Of a stretch of DNA of 64,000 nucleotides, positions 18,057 to 27,748 are shown piece after piece. Below the pieces are notes generated by a model. That model searched no databases. It saw only the letters and a program-made list of their open reading frames with translations, and was not told the origin of the DNA. The stretch is from Siphonobacter sp. BAB-5405. Its GTDB lineage: Bacteria; Bacteroidota; Bacteroidia; Cytophagales; Spirosomataceae. The first letter of the stretch is position 1. Each line of letters opens with the position of its first letter. A program made the position numbers and the translations under genes. The stretch covers positions 1 to 64,000 of the forward strand of contig NZ_NJAG01000026.1 of NCBI RefSeq assembly GCF_002872335.1. Direction: 5' to 3'.

Positions 18057-19865
18057 ATGGAAACGCAGACCCTAACACCCCGCCCTCCCATGCGTGAAAC
18101 GCACTATCCCTACGACAGGGTTTTCGATATACTGCCGCAGTATGTACTGCAAACCAATAGCGACGAAGCCCTGGCCTCCAAGATTAATGGAACCTGGAAA
18201 AAGATAACAGCTCAGCAATTTACTGAGCAAGCGAATCAGGTAAGCCTGGGTTTATTGAAAATTGGTATTGGAAAGAATGACAAAGTGGCGATCATTTCGA
18301 ATAATCGTCCGGAGTGGAATATTGTTGACTTTGGCATTCAGCAAGTAGGAGCCGTATCGGTACCTATGTACCCGACCATTACGATTGAGGATTACCGCTA
18401 TATTCTACGCGATGCTGGAGCAAAAGTAGTTTTTGTATCCAGCAAAGACTTACTGGTGAAAGTACAGCAAGCGGTTCAGGAAGTACCAACGGTACAAGCC
18501 ATTTACACCTTCGATGCTATTGACGGAGCTACGCACTGGTCAGAACTTACTAAACTAGCCAATCCAGATAATCAGGAAGAACTGGAACGCATTAAAGACA
18601 GTATCCGCACGTCTGATTTATTGACCTTAATTTACACATCAGGGACGACAGGTACGCCTAAAGGGGTAATGTTGACGCATCGGAATATCGTTTCGAACAT
18701 TGAAGGGGTAAATCCATACATGCCCATGAAGCCCCACGAACGAGCCTTAAGCTTTCTTCCCTTAAGTCACGTTTACGAGCGTACCATCCTGTACGTTCAT
18801 ATGCGGTACGGCGTTTCCATCTTTTACGCGGAGAGTATGGAAACCATCGCGGAAAATTTACGGGAAGTAAAACCCACTGTTTTTACCACCGTACCCCGTC
18901 TGCTGGAAAAAGTATACGACAAAATCGTAGCAAAGGGATATGAACTGAAAGGCATTAAAAAGCAACTTTTCTTCTGGGCATTGAATCTGGGCCTCCGATA
19001 CGATCCCGTACAGGACATGGGATTCTGGTACAATACGCAGTTGAAAATTGCTCGTAAATTAATCTTCAGTAAGTGGCAAGAAGCTTTAGGAGGTAAAATC
19101 CGCATAGTAGCGACGGGTTCAGCGGCTTTACAACCTCGCTTATCCCGGGTGTTCTGGGCGGCTGGAATACCCATTGCTGAAGGGTATGGATTAACGGAAA
19201 CTTCGCCGGTAGTATCGGTAGGCCGGGTTGACCCGCCGGATCTACGCGTAGGTTGTGTGGGTACAATCATACCGGAAGTTGAAGTGAAAATTGCTGAGGA
19301 TGGAGAAATTCTGGTGAAAGGTCCCAACATCATGCAGGGCTATTATAACCAACCGGAACTAACAGCTCAGGCTATTGACGCAGAAGGCTGGTTTCATACC
19401 GGCGACATTGGAGAAATGGTAGAAGGTCGTTTTCTTAAAATTACCGACCGTAAAAAAGAGATGTTCAAAACCTCAGGAGGTAAGTATGTGGCTCCGCAGT
19501 TGGTAGAGAACAAACTCAAAGAATCCAAGTATATCGAGCAGGTACTCGTCGTAGGTGAAGGGCAGAAATTTCCGGCGGCTCTGATCGTACCTGAGTTTGG
19601 AGCATTAAAAGTATACTTCAATCTTAACCAGATTGAATTCACTACGCCGGAGGAGATGGTAAAAAATGAGAAGGTTTTGGAGAAAATGCATCAGGAGGTG
19701 GAGCGGTTGAATGAGAGCTTTGCTCAGTATGAGCGGGTGAAAAAGTTTAAAATGCTAGCTAAGCCGTTTACGCTGGAAGCTGGTGAATTGACGCCTACCC
19801 TAAAATTGAAACGGAAAGTAATTTATAAGAATCATCAGGCTGTTATCGATAGTATTTATGAGTAA
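18057..19865 (+). CDS. Long-chain fatty acid-CoA ligase (AMP-forming)
   Basis: Activates fatty acids to acyl-CoA by way of an acyl-adenylate, feeding lipid synthesis or beta-oxidation. 602 residues. All core motifs of the ANL superfamily are present: the phosphate loop 'YTSGTTGTPKGVMLTHRN' (about 193-210), 'EGYGLTETSP' (about 376-385), the 'TGDIG' motif (about 446) and the hinge 'DRKKEMFKTSGGKYVAP' (about 463-479). The family resembles FadD/FadD15-type ligases; chain-length preference cannot be read from the sequence. Single gene ending at a terminator shared with the convergent permease. Confidence 0.92.
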   Translation: METQTLTPRPPMRETHYPYDRVFDILPQYVLQTNSDEALASKINGTWKKITAQQFTEQANQVSLGLLKIGIGKNDKVAIISNNRPEWNIVDFGIQQVGAVSVPMYPTITIEDYRYILRDAGAKVVFVSSKDLLVKVQQAVQEVPTVQAIYTFDAIDGATHWSELTKLANPDNQEELERIKDSIRTSDLLTLIYTSGTTGTPKGVMLTHRNIVSNIEGVNPYMPMKPHERALSFLPLSHVYERTILYVHMRYGVSIFYAESMETIAENLREVKPTVFTTVPRLLEKVYDKIVAKGYELKGIKKQLFFWALNLGLRYDPVQDMGFWYNTQLKIARKLIFSKWQEALGGKIRIVATGSAALQPRLSRVFWAAGIPIAEGYGLTETSPVVSVGRVDPPDLRVGCVGTIIPEVEVKIAEDGEILVKGPNIMQGYYNQPELTAQAIDAEGWFHTGDIGEMVEGRFLKITDRKKEMFKTSGGKYVAPQLVENKLKESKYIEQVLVVGEGQKFPAALIVPEFGALKVYFNLNQIEFTTPEEMVKNEKVLEKMHQEVERLNESFAQYERVKKFKMLAKPFTLEAGELTPTLKLKRKVIYKNHQAVIDSIYE

Positions 19866-19885
19866 TTGAATAATAGGTTTAAACT

Positions 19886-19920
19886 AAAAGGGCTTAGCAA
19901 CATCAGTGCTAAGCCCTTTT
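19886..19920. terminator. Bidirectional terminator between convergent genes
   Basis: AAAAGGGCTTAGC (19886-19898) and GCTAAGCCCTTTT (19908-19920) form a perfect 13 bp stem with a 9-base loop. A and T runs on both sides let it serve the acyl-CoA ligase gene (plus) and the permease gene (minus). Confidence 0.92.
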
Positions 19921-19937
19921 ATCACTAGAAAATGAGT

Positions 19938-21347
19938 TTATACAGTAGCTCTTTTTCGCCAGATCCAATAAAAAGGTAATCCGGTAGCCATCAACAAAAG
20001 TCCAATCATGGCTTCCGTGGTACGGGTGAACAGAGTATTGACCACTAGAAAGGCACAGAAGATCAGGAATAAGCCGGGTACAATTGGATACCCAATAACC
20101 TTATACGGACGGTTGACGTCCGGCATTTTTCTACGAAGAATGAATACCCCTAAAGTGGTAGCTCCGTAGAAAATGAAGGAGGCAAAAATGAGCATATCGG
20201 TTAATTGATCGAAAGTACCGGATAAAATCAGCACCGAAGACCAGAAGCCCTGAATCCACAATGCCTTGGAGGGTGTGTTGAAAACTGGGTGAATGTAGTT
20301 AGCTGTTTTAAAGAATAAGCCGTCTTTGGCCATGGCATAAAACAGACGGGAAGCCATGAGAATGGTACTGCTTGTACAGTTGAACGTTGTGACCAGGATT
20401 AGTAATGAGATGGCTAAACCTCCGCCATTCCCCAAAAAGTGCTTCACAGCCACTACCGCAGCAATACCATTCTTGGATTGATGGACCGCAATAATGTCGT
20501 CAATTGGTAAAACGTAGAAGTAAACAAAGTTCATCAAGAGATAAATCGTCATGATGATGAGCGTGCCAATGGTCAACGCCCAGGGCAAGTTTCGCTGCGG
20601 GTTACGAATTTCACCGCCAATGTAGCCAAGGTTATTCCATCCTTCGTACGCCCAGAAAGCACTTAAACACGCCAAGGCTAATGCACTCGCCAGTGTACCA
20701 CCTGACATTTTATCGGCGTCGAAATTCACCGAAGGCTGTTCAATATTCGCCCAACTGCCCGTAGCGGAGAACAGACCTAGAACGATAATGACCAGCATGG
20801 TGGAAATCATGGCTACCGTCAGAATTCGGCTAATGGTTTCGCCCATTTTCAACCCCCGGGCATTGAGAAGCGTTAGAATCAGTACCAGTCCGATGGCTAC
20901 CAGTTTGACACTCAGGTTATCCAGTGGTTGTAAACCAAATACGTGTATGGCAGCGAGTGATTCAGGGGTAGCGGGCAACGTAATAAGCGAGCCTAACGAC
21001 TGAGCAAAAACGTAGGAAATGGAAGCAATAGAGGCCGTTCGAATAACTGCGAAGTTGGTCCAGCCTAGTAAAAAAGCAAAAAATCGATTGTAGATCGTAC
21101 GAAAATAAACGTATTCACCCCCTGAATCCACCAGCATACTGGCTACTTCAGCGTTACTGAGCGTTCCGGCCAGACTAATCATTCCGGCCAGTAACCAGGC
21201 CGCCAGTACCAGTCCTGGTGACTGCAATTCCGCCGACATGGGGGCGACTTTCTTAAACACGCCCGTTCCAATAACGGCACTAATCACGAAAACAATTCCG
21301 GAGACCAGACCAATCGAACGCCGAAGGTGACCCTGAGATTCAGGCAT
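19938..21347 (-). CDS. APC-superfamily amino acid permease
   Basis: 469 residues with about twelve membrane segments. The N-terminal 'IGLVSGIVFVISAVIGTGVF' is the unwound first helix typical of APC transporters and holds the substrate-backbone glycine motif. 'FWAYEGWNNLGYIGGEIRNPQRN' (about residues 227-249) matches the TM6/loop signature of the LAT/basic amino-acid exchanger type. Likely a cytoplasmic-membrane amino-acid transporter; the substrate cannot be named. Transcribed alone, convergent with the acyl-CoA ligase gene. Confidence 0.9.
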   Translation of the reverse strand: MPESQGHLRRSIGLVSGIVFVISAVIGTGVFKKVAPMSAELQSPGLVLAAWLLAGMISLAGTLSNAEVASMLVDSGGEYVYFRTIYNRFFAFLLGWTNFAVIRTASIASISYVFAQSLGSLITLPATPESLAAIHVFGLQPLDNLSVKLVAIGLVLILTLLNARGLKMGETISRILTVAMISTMLVIIVLGLFSATGSWANIEQPSVNFDADKMSGGTLASALALACLSAFWAYEGWNNLGYIGGEIRNPQRNLPWALTIGTLIIMTIYLLMNFVYFYVLPIDDIIAVHQSKNGIAAVVAVKHFLGNGGGLAISLLILVTTFNCTSSTILMASRLFYAMAKDGLFFKTANYIHPVFNTPSKALWIQGFWSSVLILSGTFDQLTDMLIFASFIFYGATTLGVFILRRKMPDVNRPYKVIGYPIVPGLFLIFCAFLVVNTLFTRTTEAMIGLLLMATGLPFYWIWRKRATV

Positions 21348-21687
21348 ACAAGCAAATTTTAGTTGGGAAAAGCGGTTAGATGAAAAAGCAAATTCGGAAA
21401 AAAATGGCGAAGTTGGTATAGTTTTCGGTTTAGAGTTTTCGTGTAGCCTAGCTGACTACCCGGTTTCTTACTGAGTGATAGACAAGTGTACACCATACCT
21501 ATACTATGCTTCTGAGGTTACTTGTGATTAACCGCTTGGTTGCAAAAGCAGTTGGAAACTGCTTCATAGTAGGTACAGGTTTGGAAGCCTGCAACAGTGG
21601 ATAACTCAAAACCCTAAACTCAAAACCCAACCCGCAACCCTAAACCCGATTCTCTATGTAACTTTGTCTTTTACGAAGCAAATCAGT
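21348..21687. repeat. Intergenic region with a double hairpin and a low-complexity tract
   Basis: This 340 bp gap between the permease and purB holds two adjacent hairpins: AAGCAGTT/AACTGCTT (21546-21564) and CAGGTTT/AAGCCTG (21576-21591). Both loops are flanked by TTGGAA, and TGCA/TGCAA words lie outside. A tract of repeated 'aaaccctaaactcaaaaccc' words (21601-21650) is a rough reverse complement of 'ggtttagagtttt' at 21427-21439. It resembles short intergenic repeats of the REP type. No gene is seen. Confidence 0.5.
21659..21666 (+). promoter_or_regulatory. Putative purB promoter -7 element
   Basis: TAACTTTG matches TAnnTTTG, 21 bases before the chosen purB ATG. The upstream in-frame TTG at 21664 lies inside this element, which argues against it being the start codon. 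Confidence 0.55.
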
Positions 21688-23034
21688 ATGGCTCTTACTA
21701 CCCTTACGGCTATTTCGCCCGTAGATGGCCGCTATCGTCGGACTACGGAATCGCTGGCCCCCTTTTTCTCTGAATTTGGGTTAATACACTATCGGGTTCG
21801 GATAGAAATCGAATATTTTATCGCTCTTTGTGAGCTTCCCCTGCCCCAACTCGCTGGTTTTGACACCTCGCTGTTCGATCAGCTACGGTCTATTTACACC
21901 GAGTTTTCCGAAGCAGACGCCCTGCGAATTAAAGAAATTGAGAAGACGACCAACCACGATGTAAAGGCGGTTGAGTACTTTATCAAAGAAAAACTCGCCG
22001 ATCTGTCCATTGAGCAGTACCTGGAGTTCATCCATTTCGGACTCACTTCGCAGGATGTGAATAACACCGCTATTCCCCTTTCGCTCAAAGAAGCGATGGA
22101 TGCCGTCATCAATCCAGCTTTCGAGGAGGTTATCTATAAGCTGAGTTCACTAGCGGCTTTGTGGAAAGATATTCCATTACTAGCCCGTACGCACGGTCAG
22201 CCCGCGTCACCGACCCGCTTGGGAAAAGAACTACAGGTATTCGTCGAACGCTTGCAGCAACAGCGAAACCTGCTCGTTCAGATTCCCTATGCAGCAAAAT
22301 TTGGTGGAGCGACGGGTAATTTTAACGCTCACCACGTAGCCTATCCCGGCTTCGACTGGCCGGAATTCGGAAATGATTTCGTAAGTAGTTTGGGATTATC
22401 GCGGAGTCGGTATACCACGCAGATCGAACATTACGATCATTTAGCAGCGATGCTGGATACGCTCAAACGTCTGAATACGATTCTCATCGATTTCTCACGG
22501 GATGTGTGGAGCTACGTATCCACCAATTACTTCAAGCAGAAAATCAAAGCGGGGGAAGTTGGTTCTTCCGCCATGCCGCATAAGGTCAACCCCATCGATT
22601 TCGAAAATGCGGAAGGAAACCTGGGTGTAGCGAATGCCCTGTACGAACACCTGTCGGCCAAGTTACCCATCTCTCGTTTGCAACGGGATCTTACGGATTC
22701 AACCGTACTGCGGAATCTGGGAATGCCCCTGGCTCATACGCTTATCGCTTTGAAATCGCTGGTACGGGGTATGGACAAACTGGAGTTGAACGAAGCCGCT
22801 ATCCACGCGGACCTTGAAGCCAACTGGGCCGTAGTAGCTGAAGCGATTCAAACGGTATTACGTCGCGAAAGTTATCCACAACCGTACGAAGCATTGAAGG
22901 CTCTTACCCGAAAGAACGAAGCAATCACGGCGAAGACCATTGCCGAGTTTATCGAGACGCTGGACGTAGCAGAGGTTATCAAAGCCGAATTACGGGCTAT
23001 TTCGCCGTTTAATTACCTCGGTGTAATGGAATAA
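21688..23034 (+). CDS. purB: Adenylosuccinate lyase
   Basis: Catalyses two steps of purine synthesis: SAICAR to AICAR, and adenylosuccinate to AMP, each with release of fumarate. 448 residues from the ATG at 21688 (MALTTLTAISPVDGRY, the canonical start). The superfamily signature 'GSSAMPHKVNPIDFENAEGN' is at about 291-310, and 'TSQDVNNTA' (about 115) and 'ARTHGQPASPT' (about 163) are the other two conserved regions. Closest in type to the Escherichia coli enzyme. A perfect DnaA-box word lies inside the gene at 22872-22880. Transcribed alone. Confidence 0.97.
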   Translation: MALTTLTAISPVDGRYRRTTESLAPFFSEFGLIHYRVRIEIEYFIALCELPLPQLAGFDTSLFDQLRSIYTEFSEADALRIKEIEKTTNHDVKAVEYFIKEKLADLSIEQYLEFIHFGLTSQDVNNTAIPLSLKEAMDAVINPAFEEVIYKLSSLAALWKDIPLLARTHGQPASPTRLGKELQVFVERLQQQRNLLVQIPYAAKFGGATGNFNAHHVAYPGFDWPEFGNDFVSSLGLSRSRYTTQIEHYDHLAAMLDTLKRLNTILIDFSRDVWSYVSTNYFKQKIKAGEVGSSAMPHKVNPIDFENAEGNLGVANALYEHLSAKLPISRLQRDLTDSTVLRNLGMPLAHTLIALKSLVRGMDKLELNEAAIHADLEANWAVVAEAIQTVLRRESYPQPYEALKALTRKNEAITAKTIAEFIETLDVAEVIKAELRAISPFNYLGVME

Positions 23035-23319
23035 GGCTAAAAAGAGCGTTTCATTCGATTTGTGGACAAGGGATTTGAATGTGGAAAAAACTGTGGATAA
23101 CTTGTTGACAATCAATTTTTAATCGACTGAAAATCGCTTGGAGTTAGCCACTGAGATTTTGATAGAAAAATGGAGCTGTACTTTTGTGCAGCTATAAATC
23201 ATTCTCAGCGACCTCAAAAAGCCATTTTGTAGAGCCGTTAACAAAATTTTGGCGAGAGCCCCGGTCGGTCATTCAGGCCCGCCGGGGTTTTTTCGTGGCG
23301 AATGTTTTATTTTTGAAGA
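23035..23319 (+). promoter_or_regulatory. purB-sbcD gap: DnaA box, terminator, sbcD promoter
   Basis: The 285 bp gap holds TGTGGACAA (23061-23069), a perfect DnaA box on the minus strand (TGTGGATAA, 23092-23100), a terminator hairpin CCCCGG/CCGGGG (23259-23264 with 23282-23287) followed by T6, and a -7 element TATTTTTG (23308-23315) that ends four bases before the sbcD ATG. The last suggests a leaderless or nearly leaderless sbcD transcript. Confidence 0.6.
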
Positions 23320-24525
23320 ATGAAGATTTTACACACGGCGGACTGGCATTTGGGAAAACGCCTGTATCAAACGGATTTGCTGGAAGACAGTCGCCGCTTT
23401 GTAGAGTGGCTGCTGGCAACGATTGAAGAACGACAGATTGATGTGCTGCTGGTGGCGGGCGATATTTTCGATACGGCTCACCCATCGGTGGAAGCCATGC
23501 AGGTATACTATGATTTTCTAAAAGGACTCATCGCTTCCAAGTGTCGCCTAGTCATTACGGGTGGCAATCACGATTCGGCGGCGGTCCTGAACGCTCCCCG
23601 TGAAATTCTGCGATTACTCGACGTTCACGTTATTGGTGGTGCCTGTGACGATTGTTGCGAGGAGGTACTGCCCCTACTCGACCGCCGGGGTAATCTACAG
23701 GCGGCCGTAGCGGCTGTACCTTTTCTGCGGGATCGAGATCTGAAGCGTTCAGTTGAGGGAGAAAGTTTTGAAGATCGCCGGATGGCCGTGCGAGCGGGTA
23801 TTCAGCGTCGGTATGAGCAGGTGCACGCCCACGGTCGGAAAACGTACGCAAGCGTACCTGTGTTGGGAATGGGGCATTTGTTTGTCAACGGCTCGGCTAC
23901 ATCGGACAACGACGAAAAACTGCACAGCATCGGTACGCTGGATTTATTCGAAGTCAACTTGTTTCCAGCCTTCGATTATCTCGCTCTCGGACATATCCAC
24001 CGACCCCAGATGCTGGGTAAAATGGAATACGTTCGGTACTCAGGCTCACCAACGGCCCTGAGTTTCAGCGAGCGGCTGGATGAAAAGCTAATTATTCAAC
24101 TGGAAATCAAAAACCAGAAGGTTGTTGATATTCAAGAACTTAAAGTGCCGAAGTTTCGACAATTGCGGCGGTTTAGCGGTTCGTTTACCGAAATTGAAGC
24201 AGCCGTTCATGCCTACCAACATTCTGATGTGTTACGGACGCTGGCTGAAATTGAGATTCTGGAAGAACACCGCGATCCGATGCTGATTGACGTGGCCAAG
24301 AGCTATTTTCTCAAACTCAACCATCCCTACCTATCCGTACTCAACTGGCGGTTCCGTTTTCAACAACAGTTAAAAACGACGGATGAATTGTTTGGTGAGA
24401 CGATGGCCCTGCCCGAACTGGCTCCAACGGAGGTATTTGAACAATGGCTCCAGGAAAATGCGGAGACGGAAGAATCCAAAACCTTACTTACCGAAGCCTT
24501 TCAAGAATTACTACATAGTCTGTAA
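23320..24525 (+). CDS. sbcD: Exonuclease SbcCD subunit D (Mre11-type nuclease)
   Basis: Nuclease subunit of the SbcCD (Mre11-Rad50) complex, which opens DNA hairpins and trims blocked double-strand ends. 401 residues. The metallophosphatase motifs are complete: 'HTADWHLGK' (residues 5-13), 'AGDIFDTAHPS' (about 47-57), 'GGNHDS' (about 80-85) and 'LGHIHRPQ' (about 223-230). A capping domain follows to the C-terminus. It precedes sbcC by 53 bp, and that gap carries two DnaA boxes. The two genes are surely co-expressed. Confidence 0.96.
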   Translation: MKILHTADWHLGKRLYQTDLLEDSRRFVEWLLATIEERQIDVLLVAGDIFDTAHPSVEAMQVYYDFLKGLIASKCRLVITGGNHDSAAVLNAPREILRLLDVHVIGGACDDCCEEVLPLLDRRGNLQAAVAAVPFLRDRDLKRSVEGESFEDRRMAVRAGIQRRYEQVHAHGRKTYASVPVLGMGHLFVNGSATSDNDEKLHSIGTLDLFEVNLFPAFDYLALGHIHRPQMLGKMEYVRYSGSPTALSFSERLDEKLIIQLEIKNQKVVDIQELKVPKFRQLRRFSGSFTEIEAAVHAYQHSDVLRTLAEIEILEEHRDPMLIDVAKSYFLKLNHPYLSVLNWRFRFQQQLKTTDELFGETMALPELAPTEVFEQWLQENAETEESKTLLTEAFQELLHSL

Positions 24526-24528
24526 GAG

Positions 24529-24550
24529 TTATCCACATAAGTTATCCACA
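24529..24550 (+). other. Pair of perfect DnaA boxes between sbcD and sbcC
   Basis: TTATCCACA at 24529-24537 and 24542-24550, same orientation, 13 bp start to start, filling much of the 53 bp gap between the two genes. Confidence 0.65.
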
Positions 24551-24578
24551 TTTTACAGCGGGGGGTTGATAAGATCGC

Positions 24579-27500
24579 ATGCGTATTCTAAAAGTATCTT
24601 TCGAAAATATAAATTCACTACGGGGACAGCATACCATTGATTTTCAGAACGAAACGGCCTTTCGTACGTCCAACCTGTTTGCGATTACCGGGCCAACGGG
24701 AGCGGGAAAGACCACGATTCTGGATGTGATTACGCTGGCTCTATACCACCGTACCCCCCGATTAGGCGAAGTCAATACCAATTTGCTGGAAAAACTCGGC
24801 GGTATACTCACCCGTGATACACACGTGGCTCAGGCCGAAGTGACGTTTTCCACACCCGGCGGTACGTATCGGGCCAAGTGGAGTTTAGAAAGAGATACTA
24901 TTAGTAAAGGGATTAAGAAAGGGCAGTATAAGTTAGAAGAGTACTTCGAAATTGCCGATGTGGATAACAATGTTATACTGGCATCCAAGAAGAAAAAAGA
25001 AGTACAGGAAGAAATCAAAAAACGAATTGGACTGGATTACGAACAGTTCGTCAAGGCCATTTTGCTTTCGCAGGGTGATTTTGCGGCTTTTCTAAAAGCG
25101 AAACGGGAAGAACGAGCCGAGTTGCTGGAACGGATTACGGGCACGGAAATCTACCGAAAGCTCGGGATGGAAGCGTATGCCCGCTGGCATGATGGCTACA
25201 AAAGGGAAATTGAGCAGAAACAGCAATCGCTTGATTTACAGAAGCTTTTATCCGATGAAGACGTTACCGAATACGAAACGTTCATTAAAGAGTACGACGA
25301 GCTTTGCCGACAGGCCGAAGCTGGACGCAAAGGCTTGGAAATTCAATTGCAGCGAAAAGTACGGATTAGTGAAATCTGGAAATCGCTGGAAGCCATCCGG
25401 CAAACGGAGTGGCCCACCTGGGACCGCGAGCAACGGCAGTTCGACGAACAGCATACCCCCGCCCTGAGTCGGCACGAACGGGTACAGCAGTTTTCAGCCC
25501 AGTTAACGGAATATCAGATCCAGGAGCAAAACGTAAAAAATGCTCAGATCCAGGCGGAACGACTGGCCAACGAATATCAGCGGGCCCAGCAAAACCGTAC
25601 GCAGCTGCTGGGAGATATTGCCAAACTGACGGGTGAACTGGTAACGGATCAATCGGCTCAAAGTGGACTGGAACGGTTTCGGGAAACGGTTTCGGGACTG
25701 ATTACCGCTCGTCAGGAAGTGGCTCAGCAGTGGCAATCGGCGAAAGAACAAGGGACGTACTGGCTCGATAAAACGGGTTCGGGGGAATTACAATCCCTCT
25801 GGAAACGGGAATCGTACGGCGATTGTCTGGGCAGTTCGCGGGAATTGTGGAAAGAAACGCAACGGCGTCAAACGGACATACGAACGCTGTATAACTGGGA
25901 TACGCAGGCCAATCTGCCCGAAATTCGCCAGCAATCGCAGGCTCGCCGCGATGCTTTACAACAACTGGAAACACAGGTTCGTCAGTACGAAACCGTTCGC
26001 CGACGATTGGCTGACTACGATCGTCAGGTAGACGAACAACGAAAGCTGATACGGGCTAATGAACCCGCTTTACAAACGGCTCAGCAGGCCGTTACAGAAG
26101 CTAAGAATTTAGTACAGATCGCTCAGGAAGAGCAACTTACCTTTATTCGGGAAACCTCTATTCCCCGGTTGCGTACGGAGTTACGTCCGGATGAACCCTG
26201 TCCCGTTTGTGGCTCTATGGATCATCCCGCTGAAAATAGTAGCGATGATCATTTTAGCATCGAACGTTACTTGCAGGAATTAGCCAGTTTAAAAGCCCGT
26301 TTTGAAGCTCGTGAACGCTCGCTGAGTACGACGGAGCAGCAACTGCGGCAGGTCGAACTTGTGACCAAAGCTGCGGAAGCAACGATTCAAACCCTGGAGC
26401 GGGAGAAAACCCAGGCCCAGATGGAACTCCAGCCCATTGCGGAAGCGGTGGGAATGTGGAAAACTCAGTTAGCCATTGAAAAGATTGGTAAGTCAGAAGA
26501 AATAAAAGGCTGGGTACAGGCGGAGGTCGAACGATTCCAGTTGCTCGAAGAACTTATTCAGCTACAGGAACGGAGCGATAGTCTGGCTCATTTTGGGAAA
26601 CACCTGAAAAATGGCCTCGAATTCTTCCAGAAACAGCAGGAATTCACCGCAGAGCTACAGAAACGCTATCCAAAAGACCCGAAATATCTAAACGCTGAGT
26701 GTGACGAACTGCTTCGCAAATTGGTACAAAAAACCTTTTCGCCGCAGCAGTATGAACCAGAGCTTGTGGAAAACAAAAGGCTCCTTCTGGATACGCAAGG
26801 AGTTTTCCACCAGTTGCAGACAAAGTTATCCACAGAGTTATCCACATCGGGCTTTGCCAGTGTGGAAGAAGCTCGGTCAGCTTTGTTGTCTACTGAGTTA
26901 TACCGCACCCTGGTTGAGCGTAAAGACCAGCTCATTCGCCGGAGAACCCAACTGGAAACCCAGATGGAGAATCTGACGAAGGAAGTAGAAAGTCTGATTC
27001 AGGCCGACGATTCGGATTTGTCGATTGATGTGTTGAAAAGTCGAATGGAGGATTACCGCAATTCTGAACGGGAGTATCTACAGAAAATTGGTGGCTGGAA
27101 GCAATCATTGAAGGATAATGAAACGAGCCGGGCCGAAAATGCCCGCCGGATTGCGGAAATCGCGGATCTCGAACAACGCTATAAAAAATGGCGACTACTG
27201 GCCGAAGGGCTGGGTGACCGCGAAGGAAAGAAATTCAACCAGTTTGCTCAGAAATTAACCCTGGCGAATCTGGCCCGTTCGGCGAATAGTCGTTTGAAGG
27301 ATTTGTCGGATCGGTACCTGCTCCTGCCACCCGAAGGCGATGAGGAAAACCTGTGGGTACTTGACCGGAATTTTGACGAACGCCGGGCGGTAGCTACGCT
27401 CTCGGGCGGAGAAACCTTTCTGGTAAGCTTGGCTTTGGCCTTGGGTCTCAGTGATATGGTATCGAAAAACGTCCGGATTGAAAGTCTGTTCATCGATGAA

Positions 27501-27686
27501 GGTTTCGGTACCCTTGATCCCGATACGCTGGAAATTGCTCTGGGAACGCTGGAAAAATTACAGGCCGAATCTAACCGCATGATCGGGATTATTTCCCACG
27601 TGGAAGCCCTGAAAGAACGAATCACTACCCAAATCCGGCTTCGGAAACAGGCCAGCGGATTCAGTGAAATGGAAATTGTCGGGTAA
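24579..27686 (+). CDS. sbcC: Exonuclease SbcCD subunit C (Rad50-type ATPase)
   Basis: SMC-like ATPase subunit of SbcCD. 1035 residues: an N-terminal ATPase half with Walker A 'GPTGAGKTT' (about 38-46), long coiled coils, a zinc hook 'CPVCGSMDHP' (about 540-549) at the apex, the signature 'LSGGETFLVSLALA' (about 940-953) and Walker B 'SLFIDEGFGTLD' (about 968-979). All parts are intact. Perfect DnaA-box words occur inside the gene at 24959-24967 (minus) and as a pair at 26826-26846. It is followed 62 bp later by map, again with paired boxes between. Confidence 0.96.
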   Translation: MRILKVSFENINSLRGQHTIDFQNETAFRTSNLFAITGPTGAGKTTILDVITLALYHRTPRLGEVNTNLLEKLGGILTRDTHVAQAEVTFSTPGGTYRAKWSLERDTISKGIKKGQYKLEEYFEIADVDNNVILASKKKKEVQEEIKKRIGLDYEQFVKAILLSQGDFAAFLKAKREERAELLERITGTEIYRKLGMEAYARWHDGYKREIEQKQQSLDLQKLLSDEDVTEYETFIKEYDELCRQAEAGRKGLEIQLQRKVRISEIWKSLEAIRQTEWPTWDREQRQFDEQHTPALSRHERVQQFSAQLTEYQIQEQNVKNAQIQAERLANEYQRAQQNRTQLLGDIAKLTGELVTDQSAQSGLERFRETVSGLITARQEVAQQWQSAKEQGTYWLDKTGSGELQSLWKRESYGDCLGSSRELWKETQRRQTDIRTLYNWDTQANLPEIRQQSQARRDALQQLETQVRQYETVRRRLADYDRQVDEQRKLIRANEPALQTAQQAVTEAKNLVQIAQEEQLTFIRETSIPRLRTELRPDEPCPVCGSMDHPAENSSDDHFSIERYLQELASLKARFEARERSLSTTEQQLRQVELVTKAAEATIQTLEREKTQAQMELQPIAEAVGMWKTQLAIEKIGKSEEIKGWVQAEVERFQLLEELIQLQERSDSLAHFGKHLKNGLEFFQKQQEFTAELQKRYPKDPKYLNAECDELLRKLVQKTFSPQQYEPELVENKRLLLDTQGVFHQLQTKLSTELSTSGFASVEEARSALLSTELYRTLVERKDQLIRRRTQLETQMENLTKEVESLIQADDSDLSIDVLKSRMEDYRNSEREYLQKIGGWKQSLKDNETSRAENARRIAEIADLEQRYKKWRLLAEGLGDREGKKFNQFAQKLTLANLARSANSRLKDLSDRYLLLPPEGDEENLWVLDRNFDERRAVATLSGGETFLVSLALALGLSDMVSKNVRIESLFIDEGFGTLDPDTLEIALGTLEKLQAESNRMIGIISHVEALKERITTQIRLRKQASGFSEMEIVG
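26826..26846 (+). other. Pair of perfect DnaA boxes inside sbcC
   Basis: TTATCCACA at 26826-26834 and 26838-26846, 12 bp apart, read as codons for Leu-Ser-Thr twice ('KLSTELSTSG'). Spacing and orientation match the intergenic pairs. Confidence 0.55.
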
Positions 27687-27698
27687 ACTAATTCGAGT

Positions 27699-27717
27699 TA
27701 TCCACAGTTATCCACAA
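27699..27717 (+). other. Pair of perfect DnaA boxes between sbcC and map
   Basis: TTATCCACA at 27699-27707 and 27709-27717, separated by a single base, in the 62 bp gap upstream of map. Confidence 0.65.
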
Positions 27718-27748
27718 GCAATACCTTTATTCACAAATTAGGAAACAT

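Noticed and set aside
18824-19333. 169-codon frame antisense to the acyl-CoA ligase
   Set aside because: Shadow of a strongly conserved gene; low-complexity, basic translation.
27592-27608. CACGTG word in sbcC as a third parS site
   Set aside because: Flanking bases (TTTCC-CACGTG-GAAGC) match parS poorly; other CACGTG words in the window match even less.
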